Source: an uncultured Collinsella sp.
GTDB lineage: Bacteria; Actinomycetota; Coriobacteriia; Coriobacteriales; Coriobacteriaceae
DNA: 18,024 nucleotides
Assembly: GCA_902479205.1 (NCBI GenBank)
Contig: CABSNX010000010.1
Coordinates: forward strand, 1 to 18,024
Direction: 5' to 3'
The position numbers were made by a program, and so were the translations under genes. Shown in pieces: positions 1 through 7,207 of this stretch (positions are counted from its first letter, which is position 1; each line of letters starts with the position of its first letter). Under the pieces are notes generated by a model. That model ran no database searches and was not told where the DNA came from. It was given only the letters and a program-made list of their open reading frames with translations.

Positions 1-512
1 ACGTAGAGGCCCGCGCCGTGACGCGCGCCGCCTGCGAGTGCGACGGCCCTGTGTACATGCGCTTTGCCCGTCTGGCCTCGCCGGTCATTAATGACCCCGA
101 GACCTACAAGTTTGAACTGGGCAAGGGCATCATCATGCGCGAGGGCGCCGACGTTACCATCATTGCCTGCGGCCTGATGGTCGGCGAGGCCCTCGAGGCC
201 GCTGAGCAGCTTGCTGCCGAGGGTATCGACGCCGAGGTCATCAACATGCACACCATTAAGCCCATCGACTCCGACCTGATCGTCAAGAGCGCCACCAAGA
301 CCGGCCACGTCGTGACCGTCGAGGAGCACTCCGTGATCGGTGGCCTGGGCAGCGCCGTTGCCGATGTCCTGTGCGAGCAGTGCCCGACGCCGCTCAAGAA
401 GATCGGCGTCAACGACACGTTCGGCGAGTCCGGCCCGGGTGCCGAGCTCCTGCACAAGTACGGCCTGGACGCCGCCAACATCGTGGCGACCACCAAGGAG
501 TTCTTGGCATAA
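1..512 (+). CDS. tkt: Transketolase, C-terminal subunit (5' partial)
   Basis: The open frame (in-frame codons from base 3) runs off the left edge, so the start is outside the window. It encodes the end of the pyrimidine-binding domain (EARAVTRAACECDGPVYMRF) and the complete transketolase C-terminal domain (IIACGLMVGEALEAAEQLA, VINMHTIKPID, VTVEEHSVIGGLGSAVADVL, GESGPGAELLHKYGL). Transketolase moves two-carbon ketol units between sugar phosphates in the non-oxidative pentose phosphate pathway. Many Actinomycetota and Firmicutes split it into two adjacent genes; the N-terminal subunit would then lie just left of the window, but I cannot tell here whether this is a split subunit or the end of a full-length enzyme. 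DXP synthase shares the fold but is a less good match. A strong terminator follows. Confidence 0.92.
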   Translation, partial: VEARAVTRAACECDGPVYMRFARLASPVINDPETYKFELGKGIIMREGADVTIIACGLMVGEALEAAEQLAAEGIDAEVINMHTIKPIDSDLIVKSATKTGHVVTVEEHSVIGGLGSAVADVLCEQCPTPLKKIGVNDTFGESGPGAELLHKYGLDAANIVATTKEFLA

Positions 513-531
513 GGCAAGGCGGATCTCAAAG

Positions 532-566
532 ACTGCTTCGCCAGAACTATAAAACTGCTTCGCCAG
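532..566. repeat. Two direct copies of a 13-nt motif
   Basis: ACTGCTTCGCCAG occurs at 532-544 and 554-566, 22 bp apart. A close variant, ACTGTTTTGCCAG, sits at 634-646 inside the first family-1 palindrome. They lie between the transketolase stop and its terminator and may be fragments of a repeat element. Confidence 0.5.
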
Positions 567-584
567 TACTGTGGAAACCCGGCA

Positions 585-615
585 GGGGCGCTCTCTTGGA
601 GAGCGCCCCTGTTTC
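585..615 (+). terminator. Rho-independent terminator of the transketolase gene
   Basis: A perfect 11-bp GC-rich stem, GGGGCGCTCTC (585-595) with GAGAGCGCCCC (599-609), closes a 3-nt loop and is followed by TGTTTC. It lies 72 bp past the stop codon. Confidence 0.85.
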
Positions 616-682
616 AGTTGCGGTGAAATAAGGACTGTTTTGCCAGCCTAAAGGCTCAATTAATCCGCATTTCACCGCAACT
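616..682. repeat. Palindromic repeat family 1, copy 1
   Basis: The left arm begins AGTTGCGGTGAAATAAGG (616) and the right arm ends ATTTCACCGCAACT (669-682); 14 bp pair perfectly and the inner part is diverged. The right arm lies inside the 3' end of the minus-strand zinc-ribbon gene. Other copies are at 1476-1544 and 14969-15035. Confidence 0.85.
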
Positions 683-1387
683 TCCGAAGGCGTTAGCGCT
701 TGTGCTGGCTCCATTGCGACGATTGATTGCGGCTTGGCACAGTGCAGCGACATCGGGGGCATCGCTGCCTCTGTATGTCATGGCGAGCAAAGCGGCATCA
801 TAGATTTCATCATTGGTCACATCGGCGGCATCAATGGGGCAGAAGGCGAGAATCGAATCCTGTTCTGCAAGCTCGGCCAGATCGATCGTTTCACCCATGG
901 CAAAGGCATCATCGAGGACGAGTGTGGCACTCGTGCATGGAATTTGATAGATCGTGCCATCCGCAGCGATAGGGGAACCTGCTGCCTCGAGCGTGTAGAC
1001 ACCTTGTATGAGATTGATGCCAGAGCCATCGGAGGCGACGAACTCAATCCTGTCAACCGTTATTCCGTCGATGGTCTTGCCCGTAATATGTATCGGAACG
1101 CGCGATGCTCCGTTATCGGTGTCCCAGCCCGCAGCCGCGACATCCAGCACAATGGCGTGTTCCGAATGGGCGGATACGAAGTGCGACAACACCTGTCGCA
1201 GATGAAGGCCCATACAGCTACCGCCGACAATGCCAATTACCAGCATGCAGGCAAGGATGACCGCAACGTGGTTCCGAGGCTTTACCCGAAGCTCAGAATC
1301 AGCAGAGATGCCATTGACGGCAGCCCCGCACGCTGTGCAGTACCTCACGCCATCGCGCAACTCAGCTCCACAATAAGGACAATTCAT
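656..1387 (-). CDS. Zinc-ribbon, single-pass membrane protein of unknown function
   Basis: 243 residues. The N-terminus is a zinc ribbon, CPYCGAELRDGVRYCTACG (Cys 3, 6, 17, 20), followed by one hydrophobic membrane segment at about residues 41-63 and a roughly 180-residue domain that would lie outside the cell if the ribbon is cytoplasmic. That domain contains VYTLEAAGSPIAADGTIYQI. I chose the ATG at 1387 because the zinc ribbon starts immediately after it and a G-rich stretch precedes it; an in-frame ATG at 1462 would add 25 residues unlike the family. Proteins of this layout are frequent and uncharacterised in gut Actinomycetota. The last eight codons and the stop come from the family-1 palindrome. 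The opposite strand is also largely open (734-1465), but its product shows no recognisable domain. Confidence 0.75.
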   Translation of the reverse strand: MNCPYCGAELRDGVRYCTACGAAVNGISADSELRVKPRNHVAVILACMLVIGIVGGSCMGLHLRQVLSHFVSAHSEHAIVLDVAAAGWDTDNGASRVPIHITGKTIDGITVDRIEFVASDGSGINLIQGVYTLEAAGSPIAADGTIYQIPCTSATLVLDDAFAMGETIDLAELAEQDSILAFCPIDAADVTNDEIYDAALLAMTYRGSDAPDVAALCQAAINRRNGASTSANAFGSCGEMRIN

Positions 1388-1475
1388 ACTGGCCCCCACA
1401 ACCATAGGCGTTCCCATCGAGGCCACTGTAAATCGACAATCCAAATCCGAGTTGCGCAACAATGAGCCCCAATAT

Positions 1476-1544
1476 AAGTTGCGGTGAAATAAGGACTGAT
1501 TAGGGCTTTTAACTGCTAAAACAGTCCTTATTTCACCGCAACTT
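1476..1544. repeat. Palindromic repeat family 1, copy 2 (perfect arms)
   Basis: Arms at 1476-1498 and 1522-1544 are perfect reverse complements over 23 bp (core AGTTGCGGTGAAATAAGG), around a 23-nt spacer. It lies just upstream of the minus-strand zinc-ribbon gene, whose other end carries copy 1. Confidence 0.92.
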
Positions 1545-1590
1545 TTAAAGAGGCCGTATCAAGCAGGATTTCTATTGGGATAAGGGCCCA

Positions 1591-1794
1591 GCACAACAAA
1601 GTGCAATTCAGACCCTCCCAACTTTGTGTGCGCAGCATCTCAAGTTGGTGCGGCGGCCCCTTAGTAGCCGCAGGCCGTGCGCAGGGTTACCTCCCAAATC
1701 TTTCCGCAGGACGGAGGAGTCCCCGCAGCGCGAAGCGCACAGCGGGGACTCCGACATGTCCGAGGACGATTTGAGAGGTAACCCTGTGCGCGGC
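1591..1794. ncRNA. Candidate structured RNA: four adjacent stem-loops
   Basis: The 510-bp stretch between the zinc-ribbon start and ftsE has no convincing gene but holds four consecutive hairpins. SL0 is GCAC/GTGC at 1591-1604. SL1 is CCAACTT/AAGTTGG at 1618-1648. SL2 is GCGGC/GCCGC at 1650-1671. SL3 at 1674-1794 is a 121-nt rod. The SL3 base pairs 1674-1693 with 1775-1794 (20 bp, two wobble-type pairs); its apical stem pairs GGAGTCCCCGC (1716-1726) with 1742-1752 and ends in GCGC-GAA-GCGC. Between these stems is an interrupted region with internal loops. SL1, SL2 and SL3 are separated by only 1-2 nt. I do not recognise a known family; I found no SRP, RNase P, tmRNA or T-box motif on either strand. 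Strand is undetermined. It could instead be a decayed palindromic element. Confidence 0.45.
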
Positions 1795-1845
1795 CGGTGA
1801 GACCAAAACCCCGCCATGCTTCTTATGTGCAGCGAAGTTAATGCT

Positions 1846-1853
1846 GCTAAAAT
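1846..1853 (+). promoter_or_regulatory. Possible extended -10 promoter of ftsEX
   Basis: TGCTAAAAT (starting 1845) has a TG-N-TAAAAT layout, 46 bp before the ftsE start, with no clear -35. Weak evidence. Confidence 0.35.
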
Positions 1854-1898
1854 ACAAAGCGCTCATGTAGTTTAAACGTACGACGATAAGGAGCACCA

Positions 1899-3119
1899 GT
1901 GGGTAACCACTTCCGTACCTCCGGTGCGGGCGATGACGCCCCCAAGACGCAGCCAGGCGCCGCGGGCACTCGTTTCGCCACCCCGGATTCAGAGGATCAG
2001 CTGTTTAGCCCGATCCCCGCACAGCCGGCAGATCAGGCACAGCCGGCGTCAGATCCCTTTGCCTACAATCCCACCAATGATGTCGAGCTTTCCGAGGCCG
2101 CGGGTTTTGAGCCCGTGCAGAAGGTGACCGCTCGCGTGGATCAGCCCCAGGCGGACGCTGTCGCGCCGCAACCTGTCATGGCCGGTATTCCCGATCCTAT
2201 GGCTCCTGCGACTCCGGCTCCTCAGCCTGCGCAGTCCGGTCTCTTTGCCGCTATTCCCGATCCCACGCAGCCCGCGGCTCCCGTAGTCGAGAGCGATCAG
2301 GCCGCCGAGGTCGCAAGCCTCGACAATGCGCTCAACAATCCCGACTTTACGTCGGTGTTTGCGCCCATCGATCCGCAGGCCAGCCGCAAGAAGATGGCCA
2401 AGCAGGCCGGTGTCGAGCCCGTCATCCTCATGGAGCACGTCACCAAAATCTACCCGGCACAGCCCAACAAGCCCGCGCTCGACGACATCAACATCGAGAT
2501 CTATCCTGGCGAGTTTGTCTTCCTGGTCGGTCACTCCGGCTCGGGTAAGACCACGCTGCTTTCGACGCTCAACCGCGACGTCAAGCCGACGAGCGGCCGC
2601 ATTTTGGTCGCCGGCCAGGACCTCATGAAGATCAAGAACCGCAAGGTTCCGTTCTTGCGTCGCCAGATCGGTGCCGTGTTCCAGGACTTTAAGCTCCTGC
2701 CGCAGAAGACCGCCTACGAAAACGTGGCGTTTGCCCTGCAGTGCATTGGCAAGCCCAAGGGCGTCATTCGTAGCCAGGTGCCCGAGGTGCTTCGCCTGGT
2801 CGGTCTGGCCGATCAGATGGACTCTCTGCCCGATCAGCTGTCCGGTGGCGAGCAGCAGCGTGTCGCCGTTGCCCGCGCTATGGTCAACCGTCCGCCGCTG
2901 CTTATCTGCGACGAGCCCACGGGCAACCTCGACCCCGCGATTTCGCTGGGCATTATGAAGCTGCTCGAGCGCATTAACCGTACCGGCACCACCGTGATCG
3001 TCGCCACGCACGACCGCGAGATGGTCGATAGCATGCACCGTCGCGTGATCGCCCTCGAGGGCGGCCACGTAATCCGCGACCAGGAGAGGGGAGGTTACGG
3101 CAACTATGGCACCAACTAA
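1899..3119 (+). CDS. ftsE: Cell division ATP-binding protein FtsE with long N-terminal extension
   Basis: 406 residues. The ABC ATPase domain occupies about residues 174-400: Walker A GHSGSGKTT (211-219), Q-loop FQDFKLLPQ (about 261-269), signature LSGGEQQRVAVARA (314-327), Walker B LLICDEP (334-340) and H-loop ATHD (His 371). FtsE pairs with FtsX at the division site and drives peptidoglycan hydrolase activation. FtsE is normally about 220-230 residues; here some 170 extra residues precede it, rich in Pro, Ala, Gln and Asp, with repeated IPDP segments and no predicted fold. The GTG start has AAGGAG (1888-1893) at ideal spacing, so the extension appears genuinely translated. The gene overlaps ftsX by 14 nt, implying translational coupling. 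Confidence 0.95.
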   Translation: MGNHFRTSGAGDDAPKTQPGAAGTRFATPDSEDQLFSPIPAQPADQAQPASDPFAYNPTNDVELSEAAGFEPVQKVTARVDQPQADAVAPQPVMAGIPDPMAPATPAPQPAQSGLFAAIPDPTQPAAPVVESDQAAEVASLDNALNNPDFTSVFAPIDPQASRKKMAKQAGVEPVILMEHVTKIYPAQPNKPALDDINIEIYPGEFVFLVGHSGSGKTTLLSTLNRDVKPTSGRILVAGQDLMKIKNRKVPFLRRQIGAVFQDFKLLPQKTAYENVAFALQCIGKPKGVIRSQVPEVLRLVGLADQMDSLPDQLSGGEQQRVAVARAMVNRPPLLICDEPTGNLDPAISLGIMKLLERINRTGTTVIVATHDREMVDSMHRRVIALEGGHVIRDQERGGYGNYGTN

Positions 3120-4026
3120 CGTGGGCTATTCGCTCAAAGAGGCTATCAGCCACTTCTTCCGTAACTGGACCACCTCGCTCGGCGCCGTCATCACGATCTT
3201 CCTTTCGCTGTTTATCATCGGCCTGTTCATTATGGGTTCCGCGATGCTGAACTCCGTGATCGGTACCGTCGAGGATCAGGTTGTCATCAATGCCTTTATT
3301 AGCGATGACGCCGATCAGGCAGATGTTCAGGCCTTTGAGGCCGAGCTCAAGACGTGGAGCAACGTCAAGTCCGTGACCTATAAGGATAAGGACGACGCGC
3401 TGGCCGAGTACACGAGCAAGATGTCGGGCAACGCCGACGCCACCATGAGTGCGCTCGACGGCCAGAACCCGCTGCCCGCCTCGTTTGCGATTGAGATGGA
3501 CGATCCGTCTCAGGTCGAGAGCACGGCCAAGAAGCTCAAGAAGAACGCCGACTTCCAAAAGATCGCGGACGACGGCGACGTCAACGCGAGCGTGCTGTAT
3601 GGCCAGGAGGAAGTGAGCCGCCTGTTCCAGGTGACCAACTACATTCGTATCGCCGCCGTGGTGCTCGTCGGCCTGCTGACCTTTATCGCGTTCATCTTTA
3701 TCAACAACACGATTCGCCTGTCCATTACGGCGCGTCGTCGCGAGATTGCGATTATGCGCCTGGTGGGCGCCAGCAACGGCTTCATTCGCGGGCCGTTCAT
3801 TACCGAGGGCGTGTTGCAGGCCATTCTGGGCTCGCTGCTTTCCATCGGTGTTTTGGAGCTGCTGCGCAATCTGATGATTCCGCGCCTGCAGGCGAGCGTC
3901 GGCTGGATGTCGTTTGCGCTGCCGATGCAGTACTATCTGGTGACCTACGCCGCACTGATTCTTGTCGGCGTGCTCATCGGCCTCTTTGGCTCTGCCATCG
4001 CCATGCGCCGTTATCTGCGCGTGTAG
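3106..4026 (+). CDS. ftsX: Cell division protein FtsX
   Basis: 306 residues, the usual length. Topology: cytoplasmic N-terminus (SLKEAISHFFRNWTTSLGA), TM1 about 25-48, extracellular loop about 50-178, then TM2 (180-203), TM3 (231-254) and TM4 (276-299). The FtsX/MacB-type core ARRREIAIMRLVGASNGFIR lies between TM2 and TM3. FtsX is the membrane partner of FtsE; its extracellular loop typically contacts a peptidoglycan hydrolase or its activator. The ATG lies inside the end of ftsE, with GGGGAGG (3088-3094) upstream, so the two proteins should be made in fixed ratio. No hydrolase gene follows; a terminator closes the two-gene operon. Confidence 0.95.
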   Translation: MAPTNVGYSLKEAISHFFRNWTTSLGAVITIFLSLFIIGLFIMGSAMLNSVIGTVEDQVVINAFISDDADQADVQAFEAELKTWSNVKSVTYKDKDDALAEYTSKMSGNADATMSALDGQNPLPASFAIEMDDPSQVESTAKKLKKNADFQKIADDGDVNASVLYGQEEVSRLFQVTNYIRIAAVVLVGLLTFIAFIFINNTIRLSITARRREIAIMRLVGASNGFIRGPFITEGVLQAILGSLLSIGVLELLRNLMIPRLQASVGWMSFALPMQYYLVTYAALILVGVLIGLFGSAIAMRRYLRV

Positions 4027-4050
4027 GTATGCTTGGAATTCGTTCCTTCC

Positions 4051-4084
4051 AACGGGTCGTTCCTTTTGGGACGGCCCGTTTTTT
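4051..4084 (+). terminator. Rho-independent terminator of ftsEX
   Basis: A 13-bp stem with wobble pairs, AACGGGTCGTTCC (4051-4063) and GGGACGGCCCGTT (4068-4080), followed by a run of T to 4084. It sits 25 bp after the ftsX stop. Confidence 0.9.
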
Positions 4085-4166
4085 GATCCCTAGGGGACGG
4101 AGGAAAACGGATCATCGCGGCGCTGGTCTATCTATGTGATCCGTTTTCCTCCGTCCCCAGGGGATC
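4085..4166. repeat. Large inverted repeat, family 2
   Basis: Thirty-nt arms at 4085-4114 and 4137-4166 match at 28 of 30 positions around a 22-nt spacer. The core is GGGGACGGAGGAAAACGG on the left and its complement on the right. It follows the ftsX terminator and precedes rnr. A 15-nt piece of the same arm (TTTTCCTCCGTCCCC) recurs at 15972-15986. Confidence 0.93.
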
Positions 4167-4217
4167 ATTTGGGTAGACTCTTGGGGTGTAAACGGCTATC
4201 GATAGTAAGGAGGCGCC

Positions 4218-6353
4218 ATGGGGCGCAATAACAAACATAAGCGTAGCGCACGCAATAAACGCGGGCCGGTGCGCAGCGAGCGTCGCCCGAGCCTGACTGG
4301 CCGCGTGCAGTTCCATGAGCACAGCGCTTATGTCGTGACCGACAACGGCGATTACAAGGTCATGGGTCGCGGTAAGCGTGAGATTATGGACGGCGATACC
4401 GTGGCCGTAAGCATCAAGGCGGGACCGCGCGGGGATCGTCGCGCCGTGATCGAGGGCGTTATCGAGCGTGCCGCCATCAGCGTGGTGGGTACGTATCAGA
4501 CGGCCGGCCCGCTTGGTGTGATCGAACCGCTCGATTCGCGTCTCAAAGCCGATTTCTTTGTTTTGCCCGAGGACACTTCGGCGGAGCGCCTGGGTGTGCA
4601 TCCTGGCGATGCCGTCGTCGCGCGCATTCTGACCTACCCGACGCGCTTGGAGTCGGGCACGGTGACTCTTGAGCGCCGGATCGGCGGTGACGATGCGCCC
4701 GATCTGGGCGTTCAATATGTTATGGCGCGCTATGGCTATACCGACAGCTATCCCGAGGCGGCGCTGGCGGAGGCAGAGGCGCTTTCGCTCGATGTGACTG
4801 CAGCGCTTAAAGACCCGCTTCGTCGTGATCTGCGCGATCGCTTTGTCATCACCATCGATCCGGTTGATGCACGCGACTTTGACGATGCCATCTCGCTCGA
4901 GCGCACACCCGAGGGCGGCTATAAGCTGGGCGTGCATATCGCCGACGTTTCGCACTATGTTGCCTGGGACGGACATATCGACCTAGAGGCCCGCCATCGC
5001 ACGACGTCGGTCTACCTTGCCGACCGTGTGCTTCCCATGCTGCCCGAGCGCCTGTCTAATGACCTGTGTTCCCTGCGCCCCGATGAGGATCGTCTGGCGT
5101 TTACCGTCGACATCGAGCTCGACGCGCAGGGCCGTGTGCGCCATTACGACCCCTATCCCAGTGTGATTCGCTCGCGTGTGCGTATGGACTACGATGGCGC
5201 CGAGGCGCTGCTGGTGCGTGCCGGCGCAGTTGAGTATTCCGTGTTGGAGGGCGCTGCGGAGGATGTCGCTGCGGCCGAAGCCTCGCGCGAGAAAGCGCTT
5301 GAGCGCGGGCTTGCGTGCGAGGACACCGCTCGCGGCTGTAACGTTGACCTGGCCGATTTCCTGGTCGCCGCAAACGAACTCGCGGAGCTTCGGCGTCGCA
5401 TACGTCGCGCACGCGGTTCGGTCGACTTTGATACGGCCGAGATTCGCGCGCTGCTGGATGAGGACGGCGTGCCCGTGCAGATTGTGGCACGCGAGCGCTC
5501 CTGCGCAACCTCGCTTATCGAGGAGGCGATGCTGCTGGCTAACGAGTGCGTTGCCGAGTGGCTGGCCGACCGCGATATCGAGGCGTGCTATCGCGTGCAC
5601 GATGACCCCAGCCCCGACAGTCTGCACGGTGCTGCTGTGGCGCTGGCGCAGCTCGGTATCATCGACGATCGCCGTGCGGCGGGCATTGCCCTGGGAAGTC
5701 CTGATGAGTTGCAGGCGACGGTTGACGCCGCTGCCGGCACGGCTAACGCGCCACTCGTCAACACGCTCCTTTTGCGCAGTATGCAGCGTGCGTTGTATAA
5801 GCCTCGCAACGAGGGCCACTTTGCGCTCGCCGCGCCGTGCTACTGCCACTTTACAAGCCCCATTCGCCGTTACCCCGATCTGGTGGTGCATCGCGTGCTC
5901 AAGCTGCAGCTGGCATACGAGCAGCTGGGTGGAAAAGACGCCTTAGTGCGTACGCCGAGGTTGATCGGAAAAGGCAGAGAGTCGCTTCCGCGCATCCTGC
6001 CGCAAATCTGCCGCGCGTGCAGCGATGCCGAGCGTGCGGCCGACGCTGCCAGCCATGCGACGCAAAAAATCAAGATTGCGCAGTACTACGAGGACCGCCT
6101 GGGCGAGCGCTATGCCGGAACGGTCTCGTGGGTCAGCAGCATGGGCCTCTTTGTGCGTCTCGATCTGACACAGGTTGAGGGTTTGGTTTCGATCAAGAGT
6201 CTGGGCAACGAGTGGTTCGAGTTTGATGAGGACGCGCTCACGTTGACGGGTGCCGACACGGGGCGTCGTTTTGAGTTGGGCCAGCGCGTGATTATCGAGG
6301 TCTCGCGCGTCAACACTACTCGCGGACATTTGGACTTTAAGCTCATTCATTAA
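4218..6353 (+). CDS. rnr: Ribonuclease R (RNB-family 3'-5' exoribonuclease)
   Basis: 711 residues. Order: basic N-terminal tail (1-24), cold-shock/OB domains (about 25-150), RNB catalytic domain (about 205-560), and C-terminal S1 domain (about 632-708, YAGTVSWVSSMGLFVRLD). The catalytic motif ITIDPVDARDFDDA (211-224) retains the four metal-binding aspartates (214, 220, 222, 223), and HFTSPIRRYPDLVVHR is intact. RNase R degrades structured RNA processively and, with tmRNA-SmpB, removes non-stop messages. The ATG has a perfect AAGGAGG at 4207-4213. It is somewhat shorter than typical RNase R (about 770-810) and lacks a long basic C-terminal tail. It stands alone between two terminators rather than next to smpB as in many Gram-positives. 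Confidence 0.95.
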   Translation: MGRNNKHKRSARNKRGPVRSERRPSLTGRVQFHEHSAYVVTDNGDYKVMGRGKREIMDGDTVAVSIKAGPRGDRRAVIEGVIERAAISVVGTYQTAGPLGVIEPLDSRLKADFFVLPEDTSAERLGVHPGDAVVARILTYPTRLESGTVTLERRIGGDDAPDLGVQYVMARYGYTDSYPEAALAEAEALSLDVTAALKDPLRRDLRDRFVITIDPVDARDFDDAISLERTPEGGYKLGVHIADVSHYVAWDGHIDLEARHRTTSVYLADRVLPMLPERLSNDLCSLRPDEDRLAFTVDIELDAQGRVRHYDPYPSVIRSRVRMDYDGAEALLVRAGAVEYSVLEGAAEDVAAAEASREKALERGLACEDTARGCNVDLADFLVAANELAELRRRIRRARGSVDFDTAEIRALLDEDGVPVQIVARERSCATSLIEEAMLLANECVAEWLADRDIEACYRVHDDPSPDSLHGAAVALAQLGIIDDRRAAGIALGSPDELQATVDAAAGTANAPLVNTLLLRSMQRALYKPRNEGHFALAAPCYCHFTSPIRRYPDLVVHRVLKLQLAYEQLGGKDALVRTPRLIGKGRESLPRILPQICRACSDAERAADAASHATQKIKIAQYYEDRLGERYAGTVSWVSSMGLFVRLDLTQVEGLVSIKSLGNEWFEFDEDALTLTGADTGRRFELGQRVIIEVSRVNTTRGHLDFKLIH

Positions 6354-6382
6354 CCGGCACGGAGTGAGTATCGGCAGAGCGT

Positions 6383-6412
6383 AGAGGGCGGTCTTTCGGG
6401 GCCGCTCTCTTT
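6383..6412 (+). terminator. Terminator of rnr
   Basis: Stem AGAGGGCGG (6383-6391) with CCGCTCTCT (6402-6410), one wobble pair, followed by TT. It sits about 30 bp past the rnr stop. The T-tract is short. Confidence 0.65.
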
Positions 6413-6475
6413 GCGCGTCTCTTGATTGCCCTGCCATGGGCTCGGCCGCTTCTTCATATGCTTTTGGGGGATAGG

Positions 6476-6512
6476 ACCTACCAAAACAAACCTGTCCCTT
6501 TTTGGCAGGTTT
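6476..6512. repeat. Nested palindrome upstream of the serine recombinase
   Basis: Two overlapping inverted repeats share their right side. ACCTACCAAAA (6476-6486) pairs with TTTTGGCAGGT (6500-6510), one mismatch. AAACCTG (6488-6494) pairs perfectly with CAGGTTT (6506-6512). The two folds are mutually exclusive. The element ends 19 bp before the recombinase start. Confidence 0.7.
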
Positions 6513-6531
6513 ACGAGAAAGCGGGGATGTT

Positions 6532-7137
6532 GTGGCAACGGTATATGGGTATGCGCGGGTGAGCACGCGTGATCAAAATTTGAATCGCCAGTTGGATGCG
6601 CTGAGCGCCTATGGCGTGGAGCCGGCGAATGTCTTTGCCGACCGTGCGAGCGGTAAGGACTTTGATCGCCCGCGGTATCGGGAATTGCTTCATGCCTTGG
6701 CTTCCGGCGACGTGTTGGTGGTGCTTTCCATCGATCGGCTGGGTCGAAACTACAGCGAGATACTCGAGGAATGGCGTCGTATAACCAAGGAACTTGGTGC
6801 GGCCATCGTTGTGCTGGACATGCCGTTGCTCGATACGCGTGCGAGAGATTGCGGCGGATCGGATGTGACCAGCACGCTGATCGCCGATATCGTTTTACAG
6901 CTGTTGAGCTATGTGGCGCAGGTGGAACGAGAGAACATCCACCGTCGTCAGGCGGAGGGAATCGCGGCGGCGCGGGCGCGCGGCGTGCGTTTTGGTCGAC
7001 CCCGCAAGCCGTGCCCTCCGCAATTTGAACGAGTGCGCGATATCTATGAGGCGGGCAATATTACCCGGAGTCAGGCGGCAAAGCGCCTAGGCGTGTGCGT
7101 GGGGACCTTCGATCGCTGGATGCGCGAGACGGAGTAG
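6532..7137 (+). CDS. Small serine recombinase (resolvase/invertase family)
   Basis: 201 residues, the length of classical resolvases and invertases. The N-terminal catalytic domain starts YGYARVSTRDQNLNRQLDAL, with the nucleophile Ser 11, and contains VVLSIDRLGRNYSEILEEW, which carries the conserved arginines. The long E-helix segment is YVAQVERENIHRRQAEGI. The C-terminus is a helix-turn-helix, ITRSQAAKRLGVCVGTFDRWM. These enzymes cut and rejoin DNA at short dyad sites by a phosphoserine link. I chose GTG 6532 because the catalytic domain begins there with a G-rich stretch before it; a TTG at 6502 in the same frame would begin inside the palindrome. No transposase or integrated element is visible alongside, so it is an orphan; whether it inverts local DNA or is a remnant is unknown. 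Confidence 0.85.
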   Translation: MATVYGYARVSTRDQNLNRQLDALSAYGVEPANVFADRASGKDFDRPRYRELLHALASGDVLVVLSIDRLGRNYSEILEEWRRITKELGAAIVVLDMPLLDTRARDCGGSDVTSTLIADIVLQLLSYVAQVERENIHRRQAEGIAAARARGVRFGRPRKPCPPQFERVRDIYEAGNITRSQAAKRLGVCVGTFDRWMRETE

Positions 7138-7207
7138 GGGAGCCGGGGATGCGGACTCAGCGGCTACCGCCGTCCACCCCGACCCGCTTGCCCCCGTTCG
7201 CATATGG

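Noticed and set aside
734..1465. Plus-strand open frame of 243 codons opposite the zinc-ribbon gene
   Set aside because: No recognisable domain; the opposite strand has a clear zinc ribbon, membrane segment and start.
1591..1794. RNase P RNA, SRP RNA, tmRNA or T-box
   Set aside because: None of the conserved sequence motifs of these RNAs is present on either strand.
2049..3068. Long minus-strand open frame opposite ftsE
   Set aside because: Produced by codon bias of the real gene on the plus strand, which has all ABC motifs.
4983..5891. Minus-strand open frame inside rnr
   Set aside because: Antisense to the RNB catalytic domain; low-complexity His/Arg-rich translation.
6502..6531. TTG start for the serine recombinase at 6502
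   Set aside because: Would start inside the palindrome and add ten residues before the usual catalytic-domain start; GTG 6532 fits the family.
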